Shown piece after piece: positions 34,881-46,700 of a stretch of DNA of 64,000 nt. The notes beneath the pieces were generated by a model that did not search any database, was not told the DNA's origin, and was given only the letters and a program-made list of their open reading frames with translations. Origin of the DNA: Macrostomum hystrix (taxonomy: Eukaryota; Platyhelminthes; Macrostomidae); NCBI GenBank assembly GCA_950097015.1, contig CATNEN010000024.1, forward strand, positions 2,671,501 to 2,735,500. The letters run 5' to 3'. Made by a program: the position numbers and the translations under genes. Position 1 is the stretch's first letter. Each line of letters starts with the position of its first letter.

Positions 34881-35929
34881 GATTTTACAATGTAATATAA
34901 CCTCACCTTGGCCTGCTGAAAAGGCTTCTTCTTTTAGTATAAAAAATTACTGACGCTTATAATTCAAGATCTATAGCTAAATGGGCGAAGGGCCTATAAC
35001 AGATTTCAACGTGAAAATACAGACAAACAAAAATGGCCGCCGTCACGTGCTTATAATGATTCAGTTCAGTCGTGGGTATGTACGTGAGCGAATGTACACC
35101 TGTCGCTTCTCTCTCTCTACCTTCCTAAACCCTCCGATGGCCTCGGTCCTTAGGTAGGCCCTAGACGAGGCCCCCCTATGATTATTATGTAATCACAAAT
35201 GTACATCGAGGATTGGGTTAGGGCGTGTCCAAAGAGAGACCCACATAGACAGATTTTTATAGGGGCCTAAACAAGGGAGCTGTCGCAGAGTACAGCCAGT
35301 GAGTCACTCTGGGATATTTCTGGAATCTTGAGATTTTAAATGATTATTTTCAATACTGTACTTCTTCCGATTTCCTTTAAGCTAGCAGAGCACTAGTTTA
35401 AATGAGCATTTCATTCAATCAGTAATTAAACATTATTTTTACATAGTTTTTCCCGCCGTACCTACAGTTTTACTTTTAGTAGGCTGTATTGCAAGGTAGT
35501 GAACAGATCAGAAACTGATTTCTGACACGCCTATTAGCAACAAAAGTAAAGCTAAAGTTCTTGTGAACTGATGAGAAAAAATAATTTTATTTTAGTTTAA
35601 AAATGCGCTTGCGTCTAATTAAAACAAAGCTAGACAAAGCGAGAGCAAAAATTAAACGAATTTTAATCATTATTTTTGCTTGACTGTCAATCCTTTTTCT
35701 AATCAATGAGGTGACATACAAAAAACATAGTGACAGACCTGAGGTGAAAATTAATTAAAAAATTAAAGTAAGTCAGCAATTTGAAATCAACAAGGGCAGC
35801 CAAGACGGCAACTAGTGATTTTAAGTATAAATCAGTTCCTACACGCGACAGGCTGTAGTGCACTTGAATACAGCTAAATCTACAGCTTTTAGTTTTCTGC
35901 ACTTGACTTTATAAAAAACAACTATACAG
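34881..35929. other. Spacer with a possible SINE remnant
   Basis: AT-rich DNA. At 35040-35190 a GC-richer stretch ends in CCCCCCTATGATTATTATG, resembling a SINE 3' tail; no head is recognisable. No gene seen. Confidence 0.4.
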
Positions 35930-37195
35930 CTTCCCAAGATTATGTAGTAGACTACATGAAAAAAGCTATGTCTACAGCCTAGGATTCTGTAGTAGACTAC
36001 ATGAAAACAGCTATGTCTACAGCCTGGCATTCTGTAGTAGACTACATGAAAACAGCTATGTCTACAGCCTATGATTCTGTAGTAGACTACATGAAAACAG
36101 CTATGTCTACAGCCTAGGATTCTGTAGTAGACTACATGAAAACAGCTATGTCTACAGCCTGGGATTCTGTAGTAGACTACATGAAAACAGCTATGTCTAC
36201 AGCCTATGATTCTGTAGTAGACTACATGAAAACAGCTATATCAGCAGCCTAGGATTCTGTAGTAGACTACATGAAAACAGCTATATCAGCAGCCTAGGAT
36301 TCTGTAGTAGACTACATGAAAACAGCTATGTCTACAGCCTATGATTCTGTAGTAGACTACATGAAAACAGCTATGTCTACAGCCTATGATTCTGTAGTAG
36401 ACTACATGAAAACAGCTATATCAGCAGCCTAGGATTCTGTAGTAGACTACATGAAAACAGCTATATCAGCAGCCTAGGATTCTGTAGTAGACTACATGAA
36501 AACAGCTATGTCTACAGCCTATGATTCTGTAGTAGACTACATGAAAACAGCTATGTCTACAGCCTATGATTCTGTAGTAGACTACATGAAAACAGCTATG
36601 TCTACAGCCTGGGATTCTGTAGTAAACTACATGAAAACAGCTATGTCTACAGCCTATGATTCTGTAGTAGACTATATGAAAAACAGCTATGTCTACAGCC
36701 TTGGATTCTGTAGTAGACTACATGAAAACAGCTATGTCTACAGCCTTGGATTCTGTAGTAGACTACATGAAAACAGCTATGTCTACAGCCTGGGATTCTG
36801 TAGTAGACTACATGAAAACAGCTATGTCTACAGCCTATGATTCTGTAGTAGACTACATGAAAACAGCTATGTCTACAGCCTATGATTCTGTAGTAGACTA
36901 CATGAAAACAGCTATGTCTACAGCCTGGGATTCTGTAGTAAACTACATGAAAACAGCTATGTCTACAGCCTATGATTCTGTAGTAGACTACATGAAAACA
37001 GCTATGTCTACAGCCTTGGATTCTGTAGTAGACTACATGAAAACAGCTATGTCTACAGCCTTGGATTCTGTAGTAGACTACATGAAAACAGCTATGTCTA
37101 CAGCCTGGGATTCTGTAGTAGACTACATGAAAACAGCTATGTCTACAGCCTGGGATTCTGTAGTAGACTACCTAAAAAACAGCTATGTCTAGTAG
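35930..37195. repeat. 45-bp minisatellite
   Basis: About twenty-eight copies of a 45-bp unit (core GATTCTGTAGTAGACTACAT, then GAAAACAGCTATGTCTACAG). The unit length is a multiple of three, so long stop-free frames appear. Blocks of five to seven units are duplicated (compare 36050-36290 with 36300-36480). Confidence 0.97.
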
Positions 37196-37705
37196 ACTAT
37201 ATGAAAAACAGCTATGTCTACAGCCTGAGATTCTGTAGTAGACTATATAGTAGACTACTAGACTATGAAAAAGGCAAATCTACAGCCTCCCAAGGTTCTG
37301 TAGTAGACTATATAGTAGACTACTAGACTATGAAAAAGGCAAATCTACAGCCTCCCAAGGTTCTGTAGTAGACTATATAGTAGACTACTAGACAATGAAA
37401 AAGGCAAATCTACAGCCTCCCAAGGTTCTGTAGTAGACTATATAGTAGACTACTAGACTATGAAAAAGGCAAATCTACAGCCTCCCAAGGTTCTGTAGTA
37501 GACTATATAGTAGACTACTAGACTATGAAAAAGGCAAATCTACAGCCTCCCAAGGTTCTGTAGTAGACTATATAGTAGACTACTAGACTATGAAAAAGGC
37601 AAATCTACAGCCTCCCAAGGTTCTGTAGTAGACTATATAGTAGACTACTAGACTATGAAAAAGGCAAATCTACAGCCTCCCAAGGTTCTGTAGTAGACTA
37701 TATAG
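37196..37705. repeat. 65-bp repeat derived from the 45-bp array
   Basis: About eight nearly identical 65-bp units retain TCTACAGCC and GGTTCTGTAGTAGACTA from the neighbouring 45-bp unit, and add the palindrome ACTATATAGT and a TAGACTACTAGACTATG segment. The array runs to within a few bases of the adenosine deaminase stop codon. Confidence 0.96.
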
Positions 37706-37712
37706 CGAAACC

Positions 37713-40700
37713 TCAGAGCCGAACTTTGTAGTAGTCGTTGAGCTGTCCAATCAGAAGAGTCCGCTCGTCGTCCGGCAGGAAGCTGGCCCAGGCCGCATTG
37801 TAATTGGCTCGCACTAGTTCCCAGGGTGGCAATCCGATCTTGTCGATGCACAAACGATACTCGGCCGCGAGCCACTGGCCGGTGATGCTGGGATCGTCTG
37901 TGCTGATGGAGTAGCTGGCCTGGTCGCTGGCGAACTGCCGCACCGGATGATGCGACCAATCGGATTGCACCGCCTGGGTCAGGCGGCTGGACAGCGGGCA
38001 GACCTCCAGGTGAACTCGACGCTGAAGGATTCGCTGATAGAGCGCCGGATCGTCCAGGCAGTGATAGCCGTGGCCGATTCGCTCGGCGCCCAGCTGGTCC
38101 AGGGCTTCGGCGACTAGGCTGGGACCGGAGTTCTCGCCGGCGTGCACCGTCCGGTGTAGTCCGGCTGCCGAGGCAGCGCGAAAGAATTCAACAAGCCGCG
38201 TTGACGTCCCGCCGGCCAGCTCGTCGCTGCGATCGTCACCGGCCAGATCGACGCCGACCACACCGTGGCTGGAGTAGGATTTGGCGAGACTCAGCACCTC
38301 CGGGCTGGACTCTACGGAGCAGTATCGGCAGTAGTACATGATAGATAAGCCAGATGGCGCAGCCACCCAAAAGGCTATGTACTTATAATATATAATATAA
38401 ACTATATAATAATATATAATATAATATAAAAGTTATTGCAGGAAGGCTGCGGGCAATGACATACCATTTGGTGACACTGGACTCGCAGCCAGCGAGGAGG
38501 CAACTCTGCCCACTTTGCTGACTCCTGAGCACACTCCTGGCTCTCAAGGGCGTAAATTGAACGAAAAGCCTCCAAGCCTTCTCTCCGCGGCTGCGCCCCA
38601 AATGAATGTGGCCTCGCTGCGGAATCGAACTCAGGGATCTTGGTGCGAGAGGCGAACGCGTTAGACCGCTCTGCCGCTCACCCTCCTCCAACGCTTGTTG
38701 TAGCGTGGTTAGAGCGTCGGACTCACATCTTGAAGGTCGGTGTTTCTATTCCTGACTCCACTGGATTGATTTGTGTCCTTTAGCAAGACGCTTAACTCTG
38801 CATTGCTTCAGTTAACCCAGCTGTTAAATGTGTACCAGCATTAGCTGGGGTAATTTATGGTGGGGTGAGGCTTTCAGATGCGCCGCACACTAGCTGTGGC
38901 TGTGTTGTCGGCTGCACAATAGGCTGCACATCTGGGCCAATAGGAGCTCGACGTCTAAGTCCAAGAACTGGGAAGGCCGCCACACTCACTCAAACATCTT
39001 ACCCCTTGCTCATGCTGAGTACCCGTTTAACCACTGGTTAAACTGAGCAGTAGAGAATTTAGTGTCTTACTCACGAATTGATGCTTTCCTTAGGCTAAGA
39101 TTCGAACTCCCGACCTTTCAGACAGAAGCCCAAAGCTCAAATCACTGAGCTAATAACTAAGTAGAACTAAATAATCCCAATGGGACTTTAGGCTCCGACG
39201 CGTCATTTAATAAGTAGTTGAGCAGTGCTCTATCACCTGGATCGTTTCGCAGTGCGCAGAGAATGGCGCGCACCTTGACGCCAAAGCGAGCCTCCCCAGC
39301 CTGGAAGCCTTCCAGCACGGAACGCAGGACGCCCTCCGGCGAGAGTCGGTCGTCGGCGAACAGGTGCGGACAGAAGCGGCTCTCAACGTAGCAGATGTCG
39401 TTGTCGGCGCAGTCGGCTACAAAGTCGTGCGCCAACTGGGCCACGGCCTCGGCGTCGCCGGCGGCGAAGGCGACAAACTGGGGGAAATAGGCGAGAAAGT
39501 CGGACAACGGCGAGGGATGCTTGCGGCGAAGAAAGTCGGCGAATGCCTTGGGTGTAGCCGCAGGCGCTTGCAAACCGCGGCGATTGGCCACCTGAAATAA
39601 TGAGCTTAGGATAAATTATCTCCCTCACTTCAGCTGAGAGGAAGAGTAAATGGAGATTGTAGGGAGAGTGAAGGGAAAGTGAAGGGAGTGTAAAGGCAGA
39701 GTGAAGGCAGAGGGAAGGCAGAGTGAAGGCAGAGTGAAGGGAGAGTGAAGGGAGAGTGAAGGCAGAGTGAAGGGAGAGTGAAGGCAGAGTGAAGGCAGAG
39801 TGAAGGGAGAGTGAAGGCAGAGTGAAGGGAGAGTGAAGGCAGAGTGAAGGCAGAGTGAAGGGAGAGTGAAGGCAGAGTGAAGGCAGAGTGAAGGGAGAGT
39901 GAAGGCAGAGTGAAGGCAGAGTGAAGGGAGAGTGAAGGCAGAGTGAAGGGAGAGTGAAGGCAGAGTGAAGGGAGAGTGAAGGCAGAGTGAAGGGAGAGTG
40001 AAGGCAGAGTGAAGGCAGAGTGAAGGGAGAGTGAAGGCAGAGTGAAGGCAGAGTGAAGGCAGAGTGAAGGCAGAGTGAAGGGAGAGTGAAGGCAGAGTGA
40101 AGGGAGAGTGAAGGCAGAGTGAAGGGAGAGTGAAGGCAGAGTGAAGGCAGAGTGAAGGCAGAGTGAAGTCAGAGTGAAGGCAGAGTGAAGGGAGAGTGAA
40201 GGCAGAGTGAAGGCAGAGTGAAGGCAGAGTGAAGGGAGAGTGAAGGCAGAGTGAAGGCAGAGTGAAGTCAGAGTGAAGGCAGAGTGAAGGGAGAGTGAAG
40301 GCAGAGTGAAGGGAGAGTGAAGGCAGAGTGAAGGCAGAGTGAAGGCAGAGTGAAGGGAGAGTGAAGGCAGAGTGAAGGCAGAGTGAAGGCAGAGTGAAGG
40401 GAGAGTGAAGGCAGAGTGAAGGGAGAGTGAAGGCAGAGTGAAGGGAGAGTGAAGGCAGAGTGAAGGCAGAGTGAAGGCAGAGTGAAGGCAGAGTGAAGGC
40501 AGAGTGAAGGGAGAGTGAAGGGAGAGTGAAGGCAGAGTGAAGGCAGCTCGCACCGGCGGGACACAGTGTCTGTGAGGTATGAGTCAGTCCAGGCCCACGG
40601 GCTTTGGTCTGCGATGCCTCACACCTGCAGCCGTTTTTTGAGCAGGCCTGGCAGGAAGGAGACCTGTACCTTCGGGTGCAGGAATCCCTCCAACGCTGTC

Positions 40701-43700
40701 CCGTCAGCTGACCCATGGGTACACGTCCCGCGAGTGTTCAAGGCTGACCCTAGGGCAGCCGGACAGAATGGGCAACAGCGCTGGATGACCCATCCAGGGC
40801 CTCCGGCCAAACTGGGTACCTCTAGCCCCGGCTGGAGGGAAAGGTGTCACCCTTTGACCTTAACAGGGTATGTGGCTTGTCCGCAATTTTCGTGCACCTG
40901 TGCGTGATCAGGTACCTCTGGCTACGGCCCTGAGGGACAGGTGTCACCCTTTGACCTTAACAGGGTTTGCGGCCAGCCCGCAGGCCTCGGCGCCGGCTCA
41001 ATGGCACCCTCCAATGTCCCAGTGTTGACCGTGCTGATGGACGCTTGGCCAGGGAGTAGTCTGGTCTCTTACGGTTCCTCCCGGTGGTCCTGGCATCCCA
41101 CCCCGGGTTGTAACTTGTCTTTTTTGGCTGCCCCCGCTCAGTTTTGGGATCGCGGCTGAGCGGGTTATTCCTGCCTGTGTCTACAGGAAGCCCCTCTCTT
41201 CATTGCAGCTTTCAATGGCTTCTAGCCCTTCAACTGCTCCGGCCGAGGACACCATGGTGCCTGAGGCCATACACGCTGCGGCGCCCGGGCTAGCTGGCCC
41301 CGCGACCGCCACAAATGCCGCGCTGCCCAACTCGCGCGATGACCGGGGCGCTAAGCGCTCCACCACCTCTGGAGCGGCAAAACGCCGTAGGCGCATGCTG
41401 GCCCACGGCACGTCGGCTCCATTGACCAAGGACCAGGCCCAGGCCAGAGGGGCCGAAGGGGCTCTGCCTAGGGCGGGGGCTGGGGCGGGGGGCCTTGTGC
41501 CTCCTGCCCAGGCTCCTGCACGGGGCGGAGCCCACGACGCCCCGAGGCCAGGGTCGCGGGCCAAGGAGGGCCCGGCGCCCATCCGGACGGCTGCCCGGCC
41601 CGAAGGAGAAGCGGAGGCGGAGGGCCCTGTGCCCACCGCCGACGCAGATCCCGAGGGTGGGGACGCCACCGGACAGGGCCCGGGACCACAAGCTACCTAC
41701 GCCGCCATCGCACGTAGGCAACCTGCCGTCATCATCACCGGCAGAGACGGGAAAAGGCTGAGCAGCGAACAGCTCAGCGACATTTGCCGCAACATAGATG
41801 CTATGTTGTGGCAACTTCAACTGAAGGGCGAGCCCCTGGCGGTCGGCGCAAGCGCTACCAGGGAATCGTGCTTCGTCGTCTGGCCCGGCGATGCGGAATC
41901 GGGGCGGCGGCTCCTCGAGTTGCTGCCCACGCAGAGCTGGGCGGCTGGCCTCGAGTTCCTACGGGAGAACGAGCCACCAAAGACCAAGCGACACCGTATC
42001 TTCGTCCCGGCGAAAAGTGTCGTCACCAGCGCTGAGGACCTCCGCAGGGGCCTCATCGCGATGAACCGGGAGCTGCCGACAGCGGGCCTGATCGTGCACC
42101 GCACGATCCTGCGCCCCGACGGCACCGGTTTCACCGCCATTCTGGGCCTGTCCGAGCAATGGACACGCCGCTACCCAGATGGCGCCAACATTTGCATTGG
42201 TCTGTGGAAGACCAAAATCTTCGCCTTCGAGGCGGATAAAACCCGAGGTCAGACCGGGCCCACCACCGTACCGGCCAATGAAGGGTCCTCGGACCCCAAG
42301 GCTGGGACTGGGGGCAGGGCCCAGTCGTCCCGCCAAAAAAGGCCAGAGCGTGCCATCGCTGGCAGCTCTGAGCGTCGCCCCGCGCGTGTCACAAAGCGCC
42401 GGGGCCTTCTCCAGCGGGCCTCCGAGGTGGTGCGAACCGCCAAGATGGCCCAGCTGCGCGCTGAGATGCGCGGTGGCCCACCGGGGCAGGCGCCGCAACC
42501 AAGGGCTACGGGGGAGGCCTCAGAGGTGCCCAGCTCCATCGAGCAGGGCCCTTCGAGCGCCCCTCCCACGGCCCAGGGAGCGGTGTCGGCTCCAGTTGAG
42601 GGCGACTCTGGGCCTGGGCTCGGGGCCGGGGGCGGGGACTGGGCGGCTGACGCCGTCGAGTTCCCGTCTCCGGCTCGGGGCCTGGGCACGGAGGAGCCCA
42701 TGGCTACCGACATCGACCCGGAGGAGGAGGACCGCCTTCTGGCTGGGTCCCCCTCCAAGTAGACCTCTGCCTGCATGATGATCCCCGGAATATCATGTCT
42801 GCAAGTTAACACCCAGCACTGCGTGGCAGCATCAGTCAATCTGATGCGCACGACAGAGCGCATGATGCCGGGCCTTGTACTTGTGCAGGAGCCCTGGCTA
42901 TCAAAGAACAAGCCAAGCAACATTCCTGCTGGCTATGACTGCTTCTGCATGGCAGACTCTGTCCGCCCTAGATCACTGATCTATGCCGCAAAAGCCTTAA
43001 ATGCGTGGATGAGACCCGATCTCTCTAACGGGGACATCTGCGTCATCCAATCTGCACACATTGTGCCTAACAAGTTGACCCTCGTGGCATCCGCCTACCT
43101 GGCAGGCGACGCCCCCGTGGTTAGCGATACCCTCGTCGCCCTCTGTGAATTCGCCAGGGCACGAAACTTCGAGCTGCTCCTCGCGGGAGATGTAAACTCG
43201 CATCACACCCACTGGGGTAGCTCAAAAATCAATGACCGCGGCGAAGAGCTCCTGGCCTTCGTCAGCGGCACGCCTCTAAACTTCTGCAATGTGGGCAACA
43301 CGCCCACTTTCGACAATGGGCGGTGGGCTGAGGTGCTTGACGTCACCCTGGCCTCACCCGGCATCCTCCCAAGGGTGCTGGGGTGGGAGGTGTGGGAGAC
43401 CGAAAGCTCGCTCTCGGACCACCGTTTCATCCGTTTCAACATCGGCACCCCCGATAAGAAGCAAAAGCCTATTTGGAGGCGTAATGTCAGAAATACCGAC
43501 TGGCCCGCGTTCAGCCAAAAGCTGCATGAGGGCCTTCGGGATTCTGACCCCTCCATGGCCATGGAAACCACGCAGGACCTGGATGGAGTGGCTGCCCTGC
43601 TGGGCGGCGCCATCACAGAGGCCTACGAAATGGCTTGCCCGCTCAAAGCCTACAAAGGCAAAAAATCGGCCCCCTGGTGGAACCCCGAGCTCGGAGTCCT

Positions 43701-46700
43701 AAGACGCCGAGCTAAGGCTCTCCAGAGGAAGCTGAAAACCTCGCACGACCCTGATGACAAAGAGGCCTATACTCGCGCCATCCACGAGTTTAAGGGCCGG
43801 GTCAGAAGGGCAAAAGCGGACAAGTGGCGACAATACTGCGAAGGGCTTGAGGGCTCGCGGCCCACGGCCCGCGTGGTAAAGGCGCTCACCAACGACCGCT
43901 TCTCCAAGCTCTCATCGATTAAAAAGCCGGACGGCTCGATCACTGAGCGCCCGGAGGAAACGCTCGAGCTTATGCTAGGGCATTTCTTCCCGAGTGTACC
44001 GGCGCACTTCGGCCCAGACGACCACTCGCGTGGAGGTCAGGGCCTGGCTCAGTCACTCGTTACGAATGACCGCATCGTTCGCGCGGCTAAGTCATTCAAT
44101 CCTTTTAAAGCACCTGGGCCAGATGGTATATATCCGGCCTTTCTGCATGAAGCGGTTAAAAATGGCCGCTTCCTCCATCTCCTCTGCAGACTTCTACGGG
44201 CCTGCATCGTGCTGGGCTACGTACCAGCGCGGTGGCATGAAGCCCGGGTCGTCTTCATCCCGAAGCCCGCCAAAGGCGACTATCGCTCGGTCAAGTCTTA
44301 TCGCCCGATAAGCTTGACTTCCACCTGCCTCAAGCTCATGGAAAGACTGGTGCTCTGGCGCCTTCTTACTGTAGAGCTAGGGCGGGCCCCGCTCTCACCA
44401 AACCAGCACGCCTTTCGGGCGGGCCGGTCCACGGAGAGCGCCCTCCACTGCATTGTGGAGACTCTCGAGAAGGCAGTGCTGGGCAGCGGTTTTGCCCTGG
44501 CTGTTTTCCTTGATATTGAGGGGGCCTTCGATAACGTTATTTTCGAAGCCTTTGAGAAGGCCCTGGTTTCCAGGGCCACTCACCCCCACCTCGTCCGTTG
44601 GGTCATGTACATGATCCGGAATCGCCACGTGGTGGCCCACCTCGAAGGCAGGGTGCTCTCGGCACCTGTCCTAAAAGGAGGGCCCCAAGGTGGCGTCCTC
44701 ACCCCACTGCTGTGGAATCTCGTCATGGATGAGCTGCTAAAAAGCACTCGGCCTGACCCAGTCCTGAAGGTGGGATATGCCGACGATGTGACCGCCATCT
44801 GCGCGGGCCCCTCGGCGGAAACCACCAGGGACCTCATTCAGGGCTTTATCAACAGGGCGGTGCGCTGGGCGGACCAATGCGGGCTCCGACTCTCTGAGTC
44901 CAAGACCGTTGCGGTTATGTTTACCAGCAGGCTGCGCTGGACCATTGAGCCTCTGACTCTCTATGGCAAGAATATTGCCATGGAAAAGCAGGTCCGGTGC
45001 CTTGGTATCCTGCTAGACCATAGGCTTAACTGGACCCCGCACATTACCACAAAGGCCAAGAGGGCCCTGGCCATTCTGGCGCAAGTCAGGCGAGCCGTGG
45101 GCACCACTTGGGGGCTAACCCCCAAAAACCTTTGGTGGATTTACACGGCGATCATTAGACCGTCAGTCGCTTACGCTGGCCTCATCTGGGCCAGTGCCAT
45201 GAGCATCCAGAAAAAACCTGGAGGCGCTTTATAGGGTGCAGGGCAGAGCCTGTCGCATGACGCTGGGCGCCCCACCCTCCACTCCCTTTGAAGGCATGAA
45301 CGCTTTCCTCAACGCTACACCCATTGACATTTTTGTTAAGGGGGAAGCGGCAAAGTCCACCCGTCGTCTCCTTGATGCGGGTGTATCCTTCCAGAATTCG
45401 CGAGCCTTCTCGAAGCGCTCCCTTCTGCCCCACTCTGACCTCTGCCTGAAAACTCTGGGCGAGTGCGGAGGGCTCACCATCCTTTCGGACGGGGCCCCGG
45501 CCACTTTACTCCGGAGCCACAGGTACAAAGTCAGCATCTTCCCTCGTAATGAGGTAAAGGACTGCTGGGATGACCCCGCAGTCCACTGTTACACTGACGG
45601 CTCCCTGATGAACGGTAAATCGGGATTCGGGGTGTGCGTCGCCTCGGGTGGCGAGGTCCTCTGGACCCACTCCCAACACTGTGGCAAGAGCTCAAGCGTT
45701 TTCCAAAACGAAATGCTCGCCATCAGCTTCTGTGCGGCTGAGCTGCGCCAGAGGCAGCTGGCTGGTCGGAGGATCTTTTTTCACTCCGACAGTCAAGCAG
45801 CCCTCAAGGCCCTCAGTCGCTGCACCTCTCGCTCCAGAACCACCTTGGACTGCAACACCCAGTTAAACGGTTTGGCGCAGTCTAACAAGGTGGAGCTGAT
45901 GTGGATCCCTGGGCACGCCGGGCTCACAGGGAATGAGATGGCGGACGAGCTTGCAAAGGCTGGAGCAGCCAGCTCCCTGATGGGCCCGGGCCCGGAATCC
46001 CCGATCCCCGCCTCCGTTGTCAACTCCAGCATCAACCACTGGATGGAGACCCAGCACCGGAGGAGGTGGTCCAGCACCCTGAACTGTCGCCAGTCCAGGG
46101 CTGCGGTGCCAACCCCCTCTAGTAACCTGCGTAAGGCCTTACTCAGGCTAAACCGCAGAGACCTGAGAGCAGTCACCATGGCCCTTTCGGGACATGGCTG
46201 CTTCACCAGACACCGCTACCTCCAAGGCCACGTGCCTGAGGAAACGTGTCCTTTCTGCTGCTCCGGCCGTGAAAACGCCGAGCATTTCATCTGCCACTGC
46301 CCGGCCTTCACCCGGGCTAGGCTAAAACACCTCGGGCCGGCACCGACTCTTGCCGAAGCCTGCTCGCCCGAGAACATCCCTCAGCTCGCCCACTTCCTCC
46401 GGGATACCGGCCGAGCTGATTTCTTCCCAGCCTATGGCGAGGAAGATCGCGCGGCGGAACCGACCGACGGACCACCCTGAGCGGCACCGCCTCGCTGGAG
46501 GCCGTCTGGCTGCCAGGGGTTAGCGATATGGGCGGCAACAGCCGCCTCCTCGCTGCGTCCGTCATGGAGGCCCCCTGCCGCTAAGTCAAGTAAGTCAAGA
46601 AGGCAGAGTGAAGGGAGAGTGAAGGCAGAGTGAAGTCAGAGTGAAGGCAGAGTGAAGGGAGAGTGAAGGCAGAGTGAAGCGAGAGTGAATGCTACTATAC

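Larger units (their letters stand above)
40547..46599 (+). mobile_element. LINE (APE endonuclease-RT-RNase H) retrotransposon
   Basis: A GC-rich element of about 6.05 kb inserted in the 11-bp minisatellite of ADA intron 1, antisense to ADA. It has a 5' UTR of about 670 bp, ORF1, a 12-nt gap, ORF2 with endonuclease, RT and RNase H plus a C-terminal Cys/His motif, and a short 3' UTR ending in two TAAGTCAAG units instead of poly(A). AAGGCAG at 40540-40546 and 46600-46606 may be the target-site duplication, though the array makes it ambiguous. The domain order fits the I/R1/LOA group; the exact clade needs a tree. It is nearly intact, with one frameshift. Confidence 0.93.

Noticed and set aside
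39625-40716. A 363-codon open frame with 11-residue repeats ([11 protein letters not shown] type)
   Set aside because: It is the 11-bp array read on the minus strand inside ADA intron 1; no independent coding evidence.
41181-42923. Several long open frames on both strands overlapping LINE ORF1
   Set aside because: They are shadows of GC-rich ORF1 in other frames, without recognisable domains.
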